A stretch of DNA of 64,000 nucleotides from Haemophilus parainfluenzae (GTDB taxonomy: Bacteria; Pseudomonadota; Gammaproteobacteria; Enterobacterales; Pasteurellaceae): positions 124,001 to 188,000 of the forward strand of contig NZ_CP063117.1 of NCBI RefSeq assembly GCF_014931375.1, in the 5' to 3' direction. The notes under the pieces are model-generated. The model did no database searches, had not been told where the DNA came from, and worked only from the letters and a program-made list of their open reading frames with translations. Shown in pieces: positions 54,293 to 64,000 of this stretch (its first letter is position 1; the number at the start of each line of letters is the position of its first letter). The position numbers and the translations under genes are program-made.

Positions 54293-54889
54293 TTATAACT
54301 GAATTCCAGAGAATGACATAAAGCCAAGCGCCATCAAGCCAGCAGTAATAAAGGTAATCCCTAATCCTTTTAAGCCTGCCGGTACATCGGCATATTTCAT
54401 TTTTTCGGTTAAGCCTGCAAGCGCAACGATTGCTAACATCCAACCTAACCCTGCACCCACACCATAAACTGCAGATTCTGCAAAAGTGTATTCACGTTGT
54501 ACCGCAAAAGATACACCACCAAAGATCGCACAGTTTACGGCAATAAGTGGAAGGAAGATACCTAATGCGTTATAAAGTGCTGGGAAGAATTTATCTAAAG
54601 TCATTTCAAGTAATTGAACAAGACCCGCAATAATCCCGATAAAGGTAATGAAGTTTAAAAACTCAAGGCTTACCCCTTCTACCAATGCGCCATCTTTTAA
54701 TACGTGTTCATACACAAATTGGTTCGCAGGTACCGCAATACCAAGTACTACGGTTACCGCAACACCAAGACCAAATGCCGTAGAAACTTTCTTAGAAACC
54801 GCAAGGAAAGTACACATCCCTAAGAAGAAAGAGAGCGCCATGTTTTCAATGAAGATCGCCTTCACGAATAGGCTAATATAATGTTCCAT
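54293..54889 (-). CDS. nqrE: Na+-NQR subunit E
   Basis: NqrE is a membrane subunit with six helices; with NqrD it holds an iron centre within the membrane. Visible motifs are [20 protein letters not shown] near 15-34 and [16 protein letters not shown] near 112, with the two conserved Cys at those places. It has 198 residues and starts 3 bases after nqrD. Confidence 0.97.
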   Translation of the reverse strand: MEHYISLFVKAIFIENMALSFFLGMCTFLAVSKKVSTAFGLGVAVTVVLGIAVPANQFVYEHVLKDGALVEGVSLEFLNFITFIGIIAGLVQLLEMTLDKFFPALYNALGIFLPLIAVNCAIFGGVSFAVQREYTFAESAVYGVGAGLGWMLAIVALAGLTEKMKYADVPAGLKGLGITFITAGLMALGFMSFSGIQL

Positions 54890-54892
54890 TGA

Positions 54893-55522
54893 TTATTTCT
54901 CCTGTTGCTCAGGTTTCCACGTTCTTAAGCCCCAAATAACGAAGCCGATAATAAAGAACGCACTTGGTGCAAGAAGGAATAAACCGTTTGGTTGATACCA
55001 ACCGCCGTCTTGAATAGTTTGGAATACAGGGAAACCAAACAAACGACCAGAACCGATTAATTCACGTAATGTGGCGACAATTAATAAGATCGCACCATAA
55101 CCTAAACCGTTACCGATACCGTCAACAAAGCTTTCTAACGGTGGTGATTTCATCGCAAACGCTTCTGCACGGCCCATTACGATACAGTTTGTAATGATAA
55201 GACCGACGAATACAGAAAGCTGTTTAGATAAACCATAAGCATAAGCTTTTAATACTTGGTCAACCAAGATTACTAAAGACGCGATAATCGCCAGTTGCAC
55301 AATGATACGGATACTATTTGGAATATAGTTACGAATCAATGAAATGAACAAACTGGAAAAACCGGTTACCAAACTTACCGCAATCGCCATAACGATCGCT
55401 GTTTGTAATTGGGTTGTTACCGCTAATGCAGAACAGATACCCAAAATTTGCAAGGCAATCGGGTTATTTTTAGCAATAGGATCTAATAAAAGACCTTTTA
55501 AATTTACTTTTGCATCAGCCAT
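54893..55522 (-). CDS. nqrD: Na+-NQR subunit D
   Basis: NqrD is a six-helix membrane subunit paralogous to NqrE. The 209 residues include [20 protein letters not shown] near 20-39 and [20 protein letters not shown] near 107, carrying the Cys ligands. Its start overlaps the stop of nqrC by one base (TAATG), a sign of translational coupling. Confidence 0.97.
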   Translation of the reverse strand: MADAKVNLKGLLLDPIAKNNPIALQILGICSALAVTTQLQTAIVMAIAVSLVTGFSSLFISLIRNYIPNSIRIIVQLAIIASLVILVDQVLKAYAYGLSKQLSVFVGLIITNCIVMGRAEAFAMKSPPLESFVDGIGNGLGYGAILLIVATLRELIGSGRLFGFPVFQTIQDGGWYQPNGLFLLAPSAFFIIGFVIWGLRTWKPEQQEK

Positions 55523-56313
55523 TATTTGATTTCTCCTGCTTTAAATTTCGCTAAGAATGGACCAAAGCCATTTTGGCTGAACCAATAATCAAATGAACCT
55601 TGAACACCATTACTGGTTAAAGTTGCACCTGATAAACCATCTACACCGTGCTCTTTATCTGCAGCAGAGCTACCTTTATAGATTTTGAATTTTTGGTTAC
55701 CTTGTTCATCGAATAATTTTTTATCAACGAACTGTGCTTGCCAACGTGGGTTCGCAATTTCGCCCCCAAGACCAGCTGTTTCACCTTGATCATAGTAAGT
55801 AATACCTTTGATGGTATTTGCATCTGGTGCAACAGAAACAAAACCATACATGGTTGACCATAAACCACGGCCATACATTGGTAATACCACTTGGGTTACA
55901 TTGCCTTGTTCATCTTTTACAAGATAAACACGCGCTTGGTTTGCACGAACCTTAATTCCTGCTTTATCAGCCTCAGCTGGGATAGCTTGGCTTTTAGCTG
56001 GATCTTTAACGGCATCTTTAGGTTCAAATTTATTAATTTCTTCTGCTGAAGCTTGAACGTAATCACCACTTTGCAAATCCACTAAACGTGGTTCAATAAA
56101 TTTGCTGTAAGTGTCTTTAATTACTGATGCATTATCTTCTTTCATTAAGCCAGCAACAGTTAAAATGTTACGTTGAACGTCGAGTGCTTTTTGTTCATCT
56201 TGTTTGGATTTTAATGCTACTGCAGCACCAGAAACCACGATAGAACACACTAAACTTAGCAACACAACAACGGTAACTGTACCGCTAACGCTATCTTTAT
56301 TAAATTTAGCCAT
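55522..56313 (-). CDS. nqrC: Na+-NQR subunit C (covalent FMN)
   Basis: NqrC has one N-terminal transmembrane helix and a periplasmic FMN domain. From ATG 56313 ([20 protein letters not shown]) it has 263 residues. The FMN-attachment motif [13 protein letters not shown] lies near residue 233; its second-position Thr is the ApbE target. The start overlaps nqrB by 8 bases. The frame extended to 56388 lies inside nqrB and is not used. Confidence 0.96.
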   Translation of the reverse strand: MAKFNKDSVSGTVTVVVLLSLVCSIVVSGAAVALKSKQDEQKALDVQRNILTVAGLMKEDNASVIKDTYSKFIEPRLVDLQSGDYVQASAEEINKFEPKDAVKDPAKSQAIPAEADKAGIKVRANQARVYLVKDEQGNVTQVVLPMYGRGLWSTMYGFVSVAPDANTIKGITYYDQGETAGLGGEIANPRWQAQFVDKKLFDEQGNQKFKIYKGSSAADKEHGVDGLSGATLTSNGVQGSFDYWFSQNGFGPFLAKFKAGEIK

Positions 56314-57541
56314 TTGTTCTTGCTCTCCGACGTTTGATATTTGCTTGAACCACGATGTAGTCGAAAATTGGTGCAAATAAGTTTGCAAATAAAATCGCTA
56401 ACATCATCCCTTCTGGATAAGCTGGGTTCACTGTACGAATTAATACAGCCATCACGCCAATTAACGCACCGTACCACCATTTACCCGTGTTGGTAAATGA
56501 AGCGGATACAGGGTCTGTAGCCATGAAGATCATACCAAGTGCAAAACCACCTAATACAAAGTGCCAATGCCAAGGCATTGAGAACATTTGGTTAGAATCA
56601 GAACCGATTAAGTTGAATAAGGTTGCAGTACCAATCATACCGATCATGACACCAGCCATAATGCGCCAAGAAGCAATTCGAGTGAATACAATCACTGCAC
56701 CACCGATTAATAACGCAAGCGTTGAAACCTCACCCATTGAACCTGGGATATTACCAATGAATGCATCCATCCAAGTAATAGGTTGACCGGTTACAGTGTG
56801 TTGTAATGCAGCTTGACCACCTTGAGACCATTGTGAAAGTGCGGTTGCACCAGAGAAACCATCTGCAGCAGTCCATACTAAGTCACCCGAAATTTGAGCC
56901 GGATAAGCAAAGAATAAGAATGCACGACCAGCAAGTGCAGGGTTCATAAAGTTACGACCTACACCACCGAAGATTTCTTTCGCTACCACGATACCAAAGC
57001 TGATACCAAGCGCTGCTTGCCATAATGGCAATGTTGGTGGAACGATTAACGCAAATAAAATGGTTGAAACGAACATCCCTTCATTTACTTCGTGACCACG
57101 CACCACTGAAAACAATAATTCCCAAATTGTACAAACAGTAAATACTACTAAGTAAATTGGTAAGAAGAAGATCGCCCCTAACGCCATTTTTGAGCCCCAA
57201 GTTGCATTATTGGTTAAATCTAAACCTAATGAACTTGCAAGCGCATAGTGCCAATCGTTAGCAATTAATTGATCTAAATTGCCTAATTGATTTAAAGCTG
57301 GGATCGCTTGGTTACCCACATTGTACATCCCGTAAAAAATCGCTGGGAACAACGCAAGGAAAACCGTAATCATCATACGTTTTGAGTCTAACGCATCACG
57401 AACGTGTGTGTTTTTGTGCGTTACCGTACCTGGTGTATAAAGCAAGGTATAAATCGATTCAAAGATCGGATAAAGCTTGCTGTATTTACCGCCTGGTAAA
57501 AACGCGGGTTCCATTTTTTCAAAAAGATTTTTTAAACCCAT
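56306..57541 (-). CDS. nqrB: Na+-NQR subunit B (covalent FMN)
   Basis: NqrB is the largest membrane subunit with about ten helices and a covalent FMN plus riboflavin. The 411 residues include [20 protein letters not shown] near 200 and the FMN threonine motif [12 protein letters not shown] near 232-243. A C-terminal FIDYIV-type helix is followed by a basic end ([10 protein letters not shown]). It starts 2 bases after nqrA. Confidence 0.97.
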   Translation of the reverse strand: MGLKNLFEKMEPAFLPGGKYSKLYPIFESIYTLLYTPGTVTHKNTHVRDALDSKRMMITVFLALFPAIFYGMYNVGNQAIPALNQLGNLDQLIANDWHYALASSLGLDLTNNATWGSKMALGAIFFLPIYLVVFTVCTIWELLFSVVRGHEVNEGMFVSTILFALIVPPTLPLWQAALGISFGIVVAKEIFGGVGRNFMNPALAGRAFLFFAYPAQISGDLVWTAADGFSGATALSQWSQGGQAALQHTVTGQPITWMDAFIGNIPGSMGEVSTLALLIGGAVIVFTRIASWRIMAGVMIGMIGTATLFNLIGSDSNQMFSMPWHWHFVLGGFALGMIFMATDPVSASFTNTGKWWYGALIGVMAVLIRTVNPAYPEGMMLAILFANLFAPIFDYIVVQANIKRRRARTNG

Positions 57542-57543
57542 TT

Positions 57544-58887
57544 TTAACCTTCCTTCTCAATCTTATCCAATACTTGACGCAAGATTGAACCGTATTCATA
57601 TTTGCCCGGGCAAACGAAAGAACATAATGCTAAGTCTTCTTCATCTAATTCAAGACAACCTAACGCTTGTGAACCATCGGTATCGCCCACGATTAAATCA
57701 CGTAATAATAATGTCGGTAAAATATCCAACGGCATCACGCGCTCATAGCTACCGATTGGTACCATTGCACGCTCACCACCATTTTCTGCGGTAGTGAAGT
57801 TGAATAATTTTTTACCAAAGTGACCCAATACGGTACGGGTAATCGAATATTTGTTCGATTGTGGTGTGATCCAACCTAAGAACTCTTTCTCATTACCTTC
57901 TGCAATCACAGACACTTGTAATGCATAACGACCTAAATAGTCATGAGCATCTTTTGCAGTTTGACCACAAAGCACAGAACCAGAAATCACACGGTTATTA
58001 CCGTCTTTTAACTCACCTGCCGTTAATTGAGAAAGGTTAGCACCGATTACTGTACGAACTAAACGAGGTTCTTTCACTTGCGGACCAGCAAGAGAAACAA
58101 TGCGTTCTACATAAAGTTCGCCCGTAGTGAATAATTTACCGACAGCAATCACATCTTGGTAATTGATGTGCCATACGGTTTTATTCACACCCACCGGATC
58201 GATAAAGTGAATATGTGTCCCCACTAAACCAGCAGGATGAACACCACCAAAATCATGTACTTTTAGGTTAGGTAAATCCACGGTTGGGATATTGCTATCA
58301 CCCGCTTTACATAGATTTAATGGTTTATTTGGGAATAGACGACTTAATACGGTTAAACCGTCAATAAAATCTTGCCAATGCTCTTTTAACACCACCTCTG
58401 GATTTGCTGCCAAAGGATTGGTGTCCATCGCATTTACAAACAGAGAAGAAGGTTCTGCATCTACGGCAGGCACTTTGCTGAACGGACGAGTGCGGAACGC
58501 TGTCCACAAACCGGATTCAACGAGGTTTTGTTTAACTTGTTCAGAAGAAAGCGTATTGAGCTCACCTGCGTTATATTTAGCGAAAGTAACTTGATCGTTA
58601 CCTTGCACATCAATGACCACAGATTGTAATACACGTTTTTCGCCACGATTAATTACAGTGATAGTACCACTCGCAGGGGCTGTGAAAACCACTCCAGGGT
58701 TTTTCTTGTCTTCAAAAAGCACTTGGCCTTTTTTCACGACATCGCCTTCGCGTACCTTCATAGAAGGACGCATACCCACATACTCTTCACCAAGAATCGC
58801 AACCTGATTCACAGCGTTACCGCTATGGATTACTTGTGCTGGTTTTCCTGCAATAGGAAGATCCAAGCCTTTTTTGATTGTAATCAT
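57544..58887 (-). CDS. nqrA: Na+-NQR subunit A
   Basis: NqrA is the peripheral, quinone-binding subunit on the cytoplasmic side. The 447 residues begin [20 protein letters not shown] and contain VKEGDVV-like [19 protein letters not shown] near 45, [19 protein letters not shown] near 216, and [12 protein letters not shown] near 425. It is the first gene of the six-gene operon. Confidence 0.97.
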   Translation of the reverse strand: MITIKKGLDLPIAGKPAQVIHSGNAVNQVAILGEEYVGMRPSMKVREGDVVKKGQVLFEDKKNPGVVFTAPASGTITVINRGEKRVLQSVVIDVQGNDQVTFAKYNAGELNTLSSEQVKQNLVESGLWTAFRTRPFSKVPAVDAEPSSLFVNAMDTNPLAANPEVVLKEHWQDFIDGLTVLSRLFPNKPLNLCKAGDSNIPTVDLPNLKVHDFGGVHPAGLVGTHIHFIDPVGVNKTVWHINYQDVIAVGKLFTTGELYVERIVSLAGPQVKEPRLVRTVIGANLSQLTAGELKDGNNRVISGSVLCGQTAKDAHDYLGRYALQVSVIAEGNEKEFLGWITPQSNKYSITRTVLGHFGKKLFNFTTAENGGERAMVPIGSYERVMPLDILPTLLLRDLIVGDTDGSQALGCLELDEEDLALCSFVCPGKYEYGSILRQVLDKIEKEG

Positions 58888-59176
58888 ACTGTTTGCACTA
58901 CTTTTCTAGGTTAAAAACACGATTGCGATTAAAGCATACACTCTAAAAGCAATCTCGCGATTGAGCGTGACAGAAAACACTTTGAGATCAAAGTATTATT
59001 AACTGACACATAAATTTAAAAACTCAAATCTGTTTAATTTCTCGACGAGTAAGGAATGACTTACACATCCAGAAATTGAAATTCGAAAATTAAAAGCGCC
59101 TTATTCTATCGGAAAATGGGCTTTTATTCCACTTTACGCCCCCATTTTTTGTGAAATATTTGTGGACTTTTTAGAC

Positions 59177-59206
59177 GGATATTTATCTGGAGCAAAATAA
59201 ATATCC
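59177..59206. repeat. Perfect 10-base hairpin near the bolA end
   Basis: GGATATTTAT, 10 bases, ATAAATATCC. It lies 13 bases beyond the bolA terminator and could be an operator or a second, weak terminator. Confidence 0.55.
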
Positions 59207-59218
59207 ATCAAAATAAAA

Positions 59219-59246
59219 AGAGAGAACGCTTATCGCCTTCTCTCTT
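59219..59246 (-). terminator. Rho-independent terminator after bolA
   Basis: On the minus strand, AGAGAGAA and TTCTCTCT form an 8-base perfect stem followed by TTTTTA. It lies 38 bases after the bolA stop. Confidence 0.82.
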
Positions 59247-59283
59247 CTTATGAAAATCTAATATAGGGAACGTAAGGGAATAC

Positions 59284-59595
59284 TTACTGTCCAACACCAA
59301 GACAATTTGGTGATTTTGGAAATGCTTCGCCTAGGCTCTCCCATTCGCTTTTTGTATAAAGATGAAGAGCTAATGCGTGAATGCCATTTTTTAAATCATC
59401 GGCAAAAAGTTGATAAAGTTTTTGGTGACGTTGCACCTTGCGCATGCCTTCAAAAGCATCGCTAACAATCACTAATTTAAAATGAGAATCAGCCCCTCGA
59501 CCAGAACTATGCATATGGCTTTCATTTTCCACGGTAGCAAAGTGCGGTTGAAATTCGGCTTGAATTCTCTCTAATAACTCTTGCTGTTTTGACAT
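59284..59595 (-). CDS. bolA: BolA family protein
   Basis: BolA proteins pair with monothiol glutaredoxins in iron-sulfur handling and act as stress-related regulators. From ATG 59595 (MSKQQELLERIQAEF) it has 103 residues, with HMHSSGRGADSHFKLVIVSD near 28-47 and RHQKLYQLFADDLKNGIHAL near 62-81 bearing the conserved His. An upstream in-frame ATG at 59625 lacks support. It is divergent from yajG, as in E. coli. Confidence 0.94.
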   Translation of the reverse strand: MSKQQELLERIQAEFQPHFATVENESHMHSSGRGADSHFKLVIVSDAFEGMRKVQRHQKLYQLFADDLKNGIHALALHLYTKSEWESLGEAFPKSPNCLGVGQ

Positions 59596-59679
59596 AAATA
59601 AACTCCCTAACTTTTTGCTATACATTCAGCGTTAAGTTTGTAAGAATAACACAAATTAACCTAATTCAATGAGGAAATT

Positions 59680-60279
59680 ATGAAAGTAACAAACAAAATC
59701 AAAGCATTATCAACAATGACGTTGGCCGCTACGACATTATTTTTAGCGGGTTGCCAAGCGCAATCTAATACCTTAACTTTTACCCCTCAATCACCGACTG
59801 CATCCATGAATATTAACCAATCAGCAGTGGTGACCGTCAATACTCGCGATTCTCGTCCACAACAAGAAATTGCAACTTATACTAAATCAGGTGAGCTGAT
59901 TAAATTAAACGCATCACCAAGCGTTACTCAACTTTTCCAACAAGTGATGCAACAAAATTTAGTCAGCAAAGGTTTCCGTATTGGACAAGCTAATAATGCA
60001 AATGCTGGCGTAACTGTTGATGTAAAAGAATTCAACGCTAAAGTTGAGCAAGGCAATTTACGTTATACCTTAAACAGCAAAATTCAAGCGGTGGTTTATG
60101 TACAAGGCCCACGCGGACAATACAACAAAACCTTTAATGCAACCCGTTCACAATCTGGCGCATTTAATGCGAGCAATGATGAAATTCAAAAAGTGTTAGG
60201 CGAAACCTTCAAAGATATTGTTAATAATATTTATCAAGATCAAGAAGTTACTAACGCAATTAATCAATATACCAATTAA
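59680..60279 (+). CDS. yajG: YajG-like lipoprotein
   Basis: This is a 199-residue lipoprotein. The signal peptide ends with TTLFLAGCQ. The mature sequence has [20 protein letters not shown] near residue 49, [19 protein letters not shown] near 113, and a C-terminal helix. It matches the YajG family, whose role is unknown; the bolA neighbour supports the name. AGGAAATT precedes the ATG. Confidence 0.85.
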   Translation: MKVTNKIKALSTMTLAATTLFLAGCQAQSNTLTFTPQSPTASMNINQSAVVTVNTRDSRPQQEIATYTKSGELIKLNASPSVTQLFQQVMQQNLVSKGFRIGQANNANAGVTVDVKEFNAKVEQGNLRYTLNSKIQAVVYVQGPRGQYNKTFNATRSQSGAFNASNDEIQKVLGETFKDIVNNIYQDQEVTNAINQYTN

Positions 60280-60311
60280 TTAAAAAGTGCCGTGTCCTTT
60301 TCAATAATCAC

Positions 60312-60340
60312 TTGACGAATACGCCTTTCAAGCGTAACAT
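60312..60340 (+). promoter_or_regulatory. Promoter of corA with a central dyad
   Basis: TTGACG (60312-60317), 17 bases, then TAACAT (60335-60340). The spacer holds the dyad TACGC-N7-GCGTA (60320-60336), which could be a repressor site. An 11-base inverted repeat with one mismatch (60292-60302 and 60358-60368) brackets the promoter. The transcript would begin near 60347. Confidence 0.6.
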
Positions 60341-60346
60341 TCGACC

Positions 60347-60593
60347 GATTTTTTAACGAGAAGGACACACACTTTGGACAGTCATAGTCGATACCGAATA
60401 TCGCTTTAGACTCTCGCCTCTTATCAGCGAGAGTTCGCTGGTAATCAATTTACCTTTCTTCGGCATCTTTTATCGAACGAAACCCATTTTAAAAACATAC
60501 AAAAATTTGACCGCACTTTTCTCTCGTGCCAATTTCGTTTGATCTTTTTTTGTTCACAGTTGGATCTTCATAATCCCAAAAGGAGTATGACCA
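60347..60593 (+). promoter_or_regulatory. Long structured leader of corA
   Basis: The leader is about 247 bases. It contains a perfect 8-base hairpin ACTCTCGC-N9-GCGAGAGT (60409-60433), then GGTAA-TCAAT-TTACC, a pyrimidine-rich stretch, and an uptake signal near 60510. No T run follows the first hairpin. The Salmonella corA leader also has a short peptide and Rho-dependent control, so an ion- or translation-sensitive switch is a reasonable inference. No known riboswitch family is recognised. Confidence 0.55.
60374..60409 (+). CDS. Possible corA leader peptide, 11 aa
   Basis: TTG start, with AAGGA 8 bases upstream, encodes MDSHSRYRISL followed by TAG. The stop sits on the first bases of the hairpin at 60409-60433, so a ribosome here would change its folding. 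A leader peptide of this size fits corL- or mgtL-type control. It is very short and begins with a weak codon, so it remains a candidate. Confidence 0.35.
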   Translation: MDSHSRYRISL

Positions 60594-61541
60594 ATGATTA
60601 ACGCTTTTGCCATTAACGATTCCCGCTTGCTTCGTATTGATGACGAACCAGCCGATCTCAGTTCTGCCATTTGGCTAGATTTACTGGAGCCGACAGGGGA
60701 AGAACGTGAGATGTTGCAAGAAGGCTTAGGACAAAGTCTCGCCTCATTCCTCGAATTGGAAGACATCGAAGCATCCGCGCGTTTCTTCGAAGACGAGGAC
60801 GGTTTGCACTTGCACTCATTCTTTTATTGTGAAGACGAAGAAAATTACGCCGACCTCGCAAGCGTGGCGTTTACTATTCGTGATGGGCGCTTATTTACCC
60901 TACGTGATCGTGAATTACCCGCATTCCGTTTATATCGTATGCGTTCCCGTAGTCAACGATTATTAGAATGTAATGCGTATGAAGTTTTGCTCGATTTATT
61001 TGAGACCAAAATTGAGCAATTAGCAGATGTTATCGAAAACGTGTATGCCGATTTAGAAAAATTAAGTCGCGTGATTTTAAATGGTACACAAGATGAAGCT
61101 TTCGATGAAGCCTTAAATACCCTAACAGAACAAGAAGATACCAGTTCTAAAGTGCGTTTGTGTTTGATGGATACACAACGTGCATTGGGTTTCTTGGTGC
61201 GTAAAACTCGCTTACCGCCAAATCAGTTAGAACAAGCACGAGAAATCTTACGAGATATCGAATCATTGCAACCGCATAATGAATCATTGTTCCAAAAAGT
61301 AAACTTTTTAATGCAGGCGGCAATGGGTTATATTAATATCGAGCAGAATAAAATCATGAAATTCTTCTCGGTGGTGTCGGTGATGTTCCTACCGGCAACA
61401 CTTGTGGCATCTACTTACGGGATGAACTTTGAATTTATGCCAGAGATCCATTTTAAATATGGTTACCCAATGGCTATTGGATTAATGATTGGTGCGGCGC
61501 TTACGCCTTATATCTATTTTAAACGGAAAGGTTGGTTATAA
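60594..61541 (+). CDS. corA: Magnesium/cobalt transporter CorA
   Basis: CorA is the pentameric Mg2+ channel. The 315 residues start [20 protein letters not shown]. The long cytoplasmic funnel is followed by two C-terminal transmembrane helices: [18 protein letters not shown], the pore motif [10 protein letters not shown] near residue 280, and [19 protein letters not shown], ending with the basic KRKGWL. AGGAG lies 7 bases before the ATG. Its stop overlaps the start of yggT by one base. Confidence 0.97.
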   Translation: MINAFAINDSRLLRIDDEPADLSSAIWLDLLEPTGEEREMLQEGLGQSLASFLELEDIEASARFFEDEDGLHLHSFFYCEDEENYADLASVAFTIRDGRLFTLRDRELPAFRLYRMRSRSQRLLECNAYEVLLDLFETKIEQLADVIENVYADLEKLSRVILNGTQDEAFDEALNTLTEQEDTSSKVRLCLMDTQRALGFLVRKTRLPPNQLEQAREILRDIESLQPHNESLFQKVNFLMQAAMGYINIEQNKIMKFFSVVSVMFLPATLVASTYGMNFEFMPEIHFKYGYPMAIGLMIGAALTPYIYFKRKGWL

Positions 61542-62086
61542 TGGAAATTTCCCAAACTGCATTATTTTTAGGATCGATTATCGATCTGTATTGTTTAGTG
61601 TTAATTTTACGCGTATGGCTCCCCTTAGCGAACGTGGATTATTACAATCCTATTTCTCAATTTACGCTGAAATTAACCCAGCCAGTTATTGCCCCATTGC
61701 GTAAAGTTTTTCCTGTGGTGAAAAAAGTGGAAACTACTGCACTGGTTTTAGTCTTCTTGCTTTGCGGATTGAAATCGGTTCTGTTTGGCGGGTTAAATCT
61801 CAACTACTTCCTACTATTGGGCATATTAGGGCTGATTAAAAATATCGGTATAGCCATTTTCTATGTGTTAATCGCTGGCGCAATTTTAAGTTGGTTTAAT
61901 CGTGGCAATAACCCTGCATTCTATGCGTTATATCAACTTACTGAGCCATTATTAAAACCAATTAAACGTATTTTACCAACTGTGGGCGCGATTGATTTTT
62001 CACCGATGGTTATCGCCATTATTCTGTTATTTTTGAATAATCTCTTTTACGACTACTTCCAGGTTTTATGGGCTATCGCCGCTTAA
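61541..62086 (+). CDS. yggT: YggT family membrane protein
   Basis: This is a 181-residue inner-membrane protein with two YGGT repeats and about four to five helices. The repeats are visible as LRVWLPLANVDYYNPISQFT and ILSWFNRGNNPAFYALYQLT, each followed by a LP-x-V segment. The function is unknown, though it has been linked with osmotic tolerance and division. It starts in the corA stop (TAATG), so the two are translationally coupled. It is followed by yggU. Confidence 0.9.
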   Translation: MEISQTALFLGSIIDLYCLVLILRVWLPLANVDYYNPISQFTLKLTQPVIAPLRKVFPVVKKVETTALVLVFLLCGLKSVLFGGLNLNYFLLLGILGLIKNIGIAIFYVLIAGAILSWFNRGNNPAFYALYQLTEPLLKPIKRILPTVGAIDFSPMVIAIILLFLNNLFYDYFQVLWAIAA

Positions 62087-62115
62087 AGTGCGGTCAAAAA
62101 TAACATTATTTTTTC

Positions 62116-62138
62116 GGGCTGGATCTTCCAGCCCTTAT
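62116..62138 (+). terminator. Hairpin between yggT and yggU
   Basis: GGGCTGGA-tct-TCCAGCCC is a perfect 8-base stem followed by TTATT. The short T run suggests partial termination. Confidence 0.65.
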
Positions 62139-62164
62139 TGTAAATGTGGTGAGTAAATTTAGTT

Positions 62165-62452
62165 ATGTCAGCAATCGAACAAACACCTGAAGGACTACGT
62201 CTTAAAATCATTCTGCAACCCAAAGCCAGTAAAGATCAAATTGTGGGATTGCATGATGATGAACTCAAAATCACGATTAGCGCACCACCTGTTGATGGTC
62301 AAGCAAATACTCACTTGCTGAAATTTTTGAGTAAAGCATTCAAAGTACCTAAAAGCTCGATAGTTCTTGAAAAAGGTGAATTAAACCGACATAAACAAGT
62401 TTGGATTCCTTCGCCCAAATTAATTCCATCTGAAATTCAAAATCTCTTATAA
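62165..62452 (+). CDS. yggU: YggU/DUF167 family protein
   Basis: This is a 95-residue cytosolic protein of the UPF0235/DUF167 family: [20 protein letters not shown] at the start, then [20 protein letters not shown] with the conserved GxAN, and [15 protein letters not shown] near the end. The function is unknown. It follows yggT, as in E. coli. Confidence 0.92.
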   Translation: MSAIEQTPEGLRLKIILQPKASKDQIVGLHDDELKITISAPPVDGQANTHLLKFLSKAFKVPKSSIVLEKGELNRHKQVWIPSPKLIPSEIQNLL

Positions 62453-62570
62453 AATCAGTAAAAAAATCACCGCACTTTCTACCAATTTTCCCCATTTTAC
62501 GCTATCCTATACCACATTTTATAAAGCAAAATATGCCGCAAAGTGCGGTCAAAATTTAAGGTGATTTTCT

Positions 62571-64000
62571 ATGCAACAACATTACCGTCCTGATTTGATT
62601 GAACCCGCTGTTCAACAATATTGGGCTGAAAATAAAGTCTTCAAAGCCATCAAAGATACATCTAAAGAAAAATATTACTGCCTTTCAATGTTCCCTTACC
62701 CATCTGGTCGTTTACACATGGGCCACGTGCGTAACTACACGATCGGTGATGTGGTTTCTCGTTATCAACGTATGAACGGCAAAAATGTGTTACAGCCAAT
62801 TGGTTGGGATGCATTTGGTTTGCCGGCTGAAGGGGCTGCAATTAAAAATAAAACTGCACCCGCGAAATGGACTTACGAAAATATCGAATACATGAAAAAC
62901 CAGCTCAAAATGTTGGGCTTTGGTTATGACTGGGATCGCGAAATTGCGACCTGCCGTCCAGAATACTATAAATGGGAACAATGGTTCTTCACTGAGCTTT
63001 ACAAAAAAGGCTTAGTGTACAAAAAAAACTCAACCGTAAACTGGTGTCCGAACGATGTAACTGTGTTGGCGAACGAACAAGTGCACGACGGTTGTTGTTG
63101 GCGTTGTGATACTCCAGTAGAACAAAAAGAGATCCCTCAATGGTTTATTAAAATCACTGATTATGCAGAACAATTATTAGGTGGATTAGACCAACTACCA
63201 CAATGGCCAGATATGGTTAAAACCATGCAACGCAACTGGATCGGTCGTTCTGAAGGGGTAGAAATTACTTTTGATGTAGCAGATACCGCAGAAAAAGTTG
63301 CGGTTTATACCACCCGTCCAGATACCTTCTATGGCGTAAGCTATTTAGGTATCGCGGCAGCGCATCCATTAGCGGACTTAGCGGCAGAAAAAAATCCTCA
63401 ATTGGCTGAATTCATCCGTGAAGCGAAAAACGCCAAAGTGGCAGAAGCAGACCTTGCCACTATGGAGAAAAAAGGGATGGCAACTGGCTTATTTGCGATT
63501 CATCCGTTAACGGGTGAAAAACTACCAATTTGGGTCGCAAACTTCGTATTAATGCACTACGGTACTGGCGCGGTAATGGCGGTTCCAGCACATGACCAAC
63601 GTGACTTTGAATTTGCTCAAAAATACAGTTTGCCAATTAAACAAGTGATCGCACCGCTTGCGGATGAAGAAATTGATTTAACTAGACAAGCTTTTGTTGA
63701 GCACGGAAAATTGGTTAACTCTGCTGAGTTTGACGGTTTGGATTTTGATGGCGCATTCAACGGTATCGCGGATAAATTAGAAAAATTAGGTGTAGGTAAA
63801 CGCCAAGTTAACTATCGTTTACGTGACTGGGGCGTTTCCCGTCAACGTTATTGGGGTGCACCAATTCCAATGCTGACCTTGCCAAACGGAGAAACCGTAC
63901 CGGCACCAATCGAAGATTTACCGATTATTCTACCGGAAGATGTGGTCATGGATGGCGTGAAAAGTCCAATTAAAGCGGATCCAAATTGGGCGAAAACCAC
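62571..64000 (+). CDS. leuS: Leucyl-tRNA synthetase, 3' end outside the window
   Basis: LeuS charges tRNA-Leu. The first 476 codons are present; the gene runs past the right edge. The class I HIGH motif is [19 protein letters not shown] near residue 42-60. A zinc-like [15 protein letters not shown] segment follows near 158. The editing domain has [16 protein letters not shown] near 247-262 and [20 protein letters not shown] near 325. AAGG lies 10 bases before the ATG. Confidence 0.97.
   Translation, partial: MQQHYRPDLIEPAVQQYWAENKVFKAIKDTSKEKYYCLSMFPYPSGRLHMGHVRNYTIGDVVSRYQRMNGKNVLQPIGWDAFGLPAEGAAIKNKTAPAKWTYENIEYMKNQLKMLGFGYDWDREIATCRPEYYKWEQWFFTELYKKGLVYKKNSTVNWCPNDVTVLANEQVHDGCCWRCDTPVEQKEIPQWFIKITDYAEQLLGGLDQLPQWPDMVKTMQRNWIGRSEGVEITFDVADTAEKVAVYTTRPDTFYGVSYLGIAAAHPLADLAAEKNPQLAEFIREAKNAKVAEADLATMEKKGMATGLFAIHPLTGEKLPIWVANFVLMHYGTGAVMAVPAHDQRDFEFAQKYSLPIKQVIAPLADEEIDLTRQAFVEHGKLVNSAEFDGLDFDGAFNGIADKLEKLGVGKRQVNYRLRDWGVSRQRYWGAPIPMLTLPNGETVPAPIEDLPIILPEDVVMDGVKSPIKADPNWAKT

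Larger units (their letters stand above)
58888..59283. other. Intergenic stretch between nqrA and bolA
   Basis: These 396 bases hold no convincing gene. The nqrA-proximal part (about 58922-58955) contains GATTGC and GCAATC, which can pair in the nqrA leader. An A/T-rich middle of about 200 bases likely holds the nqrA promoter, but I cannot place it with confidence. The bolA-proximal part has a perfect hairpin at 59177-59206 and the bolA terminator. Confidence 0.6.

Overview
The window is a 64 kb stretch of chromosome from a gamma-proteobacterium of the family Pasteurellaceae, almost certainly a Haemophilus (H. parainfluenzae or a near relative is my best guess). The evidence is the very high density of the Haemophilus-type DNA uptake signal AAGTGCGGT on both strands, low GC, and protein sequences and local gene orders typical of the genus (ispB-queH beside rplU-rpmA-obgE, the nqr-apbE-nqrM-mnmA run, and bolA back to back with yajG). 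I see no rRNA, tRNA, insertion sequence, prophage, CRISPR array or defence island. Nearly all of it is core housekeeping DNA.

Layout. 1-7.8 kb: two tandem small lipoproteins, a DUF711 protein, purH-purD under a perfect PurR operator, a DoxX protein and dsbD. 7.8-15 kb: arcA, smpB, a zinc-free L31/L36 pair behind a Fur/Zur-like operator, obgE, a DMT exporter, rplU-rpmA, ispB-queH and zapA. 15-21.6 kb: polA, a cupin, a CyuA-type cysteine desulfidase, a YeeE/YedE transporter with its TusA-like partner (a small sulfur group), and a YhcH protein. 21.7-29 kb: pnp behind a long leader hairpin, nlpI, deaD, mltF, an unannotated 47-residue basic protein and raiA. 29-41 kb: an AGCS amino-acid symporter behind a tandem glycine riboswitch, tkt, ytjB/serB, yajQ, a secreted unknown, argH, rho and the rpsP-rimM-trmD-rplS operon. 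41-51 kb: gdhA, hemB, tatABC, two tandem BCCT choline/betaine-type carriers and mnmA. 51-59 kb: the complete Na+-NQR operon nqrABCDEF with its flavin transferase apbE and maturation factor nqrM, interrupted by an extra lipoprotein gene. 59-64 kb: bolA, yajG, corA with a long structured leader, yggT-yggU and the 5' part of leuS.

How the parts fit. Na+-NQR makes a sodium-motive force that the AGCS symporter can spend. ApbE attaches FMN to the threonines of NqrB and NqrC, and NqrM helps NqrDE mature. NlpI, MltF and ZapA act on the envelope and on division. Pnp, DeaD, Rho, SmpB and RaiA handle RNA and ribosome fate. Many terminators here are built from inverted pairs of uptake signals.

The points most worth a second look are the lipoprotein cassette inside the nqr operon, the decayed 3' tail shared by the two BCCT genes, the corA leader with a possible leader peptide, the pnp leader hairpin that starts where transcription should start, the glycine riboswitch with a ribosome-site-masking hairpin, and the 47-residue basic protein. 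I did not find a clearly new multi-gene system.
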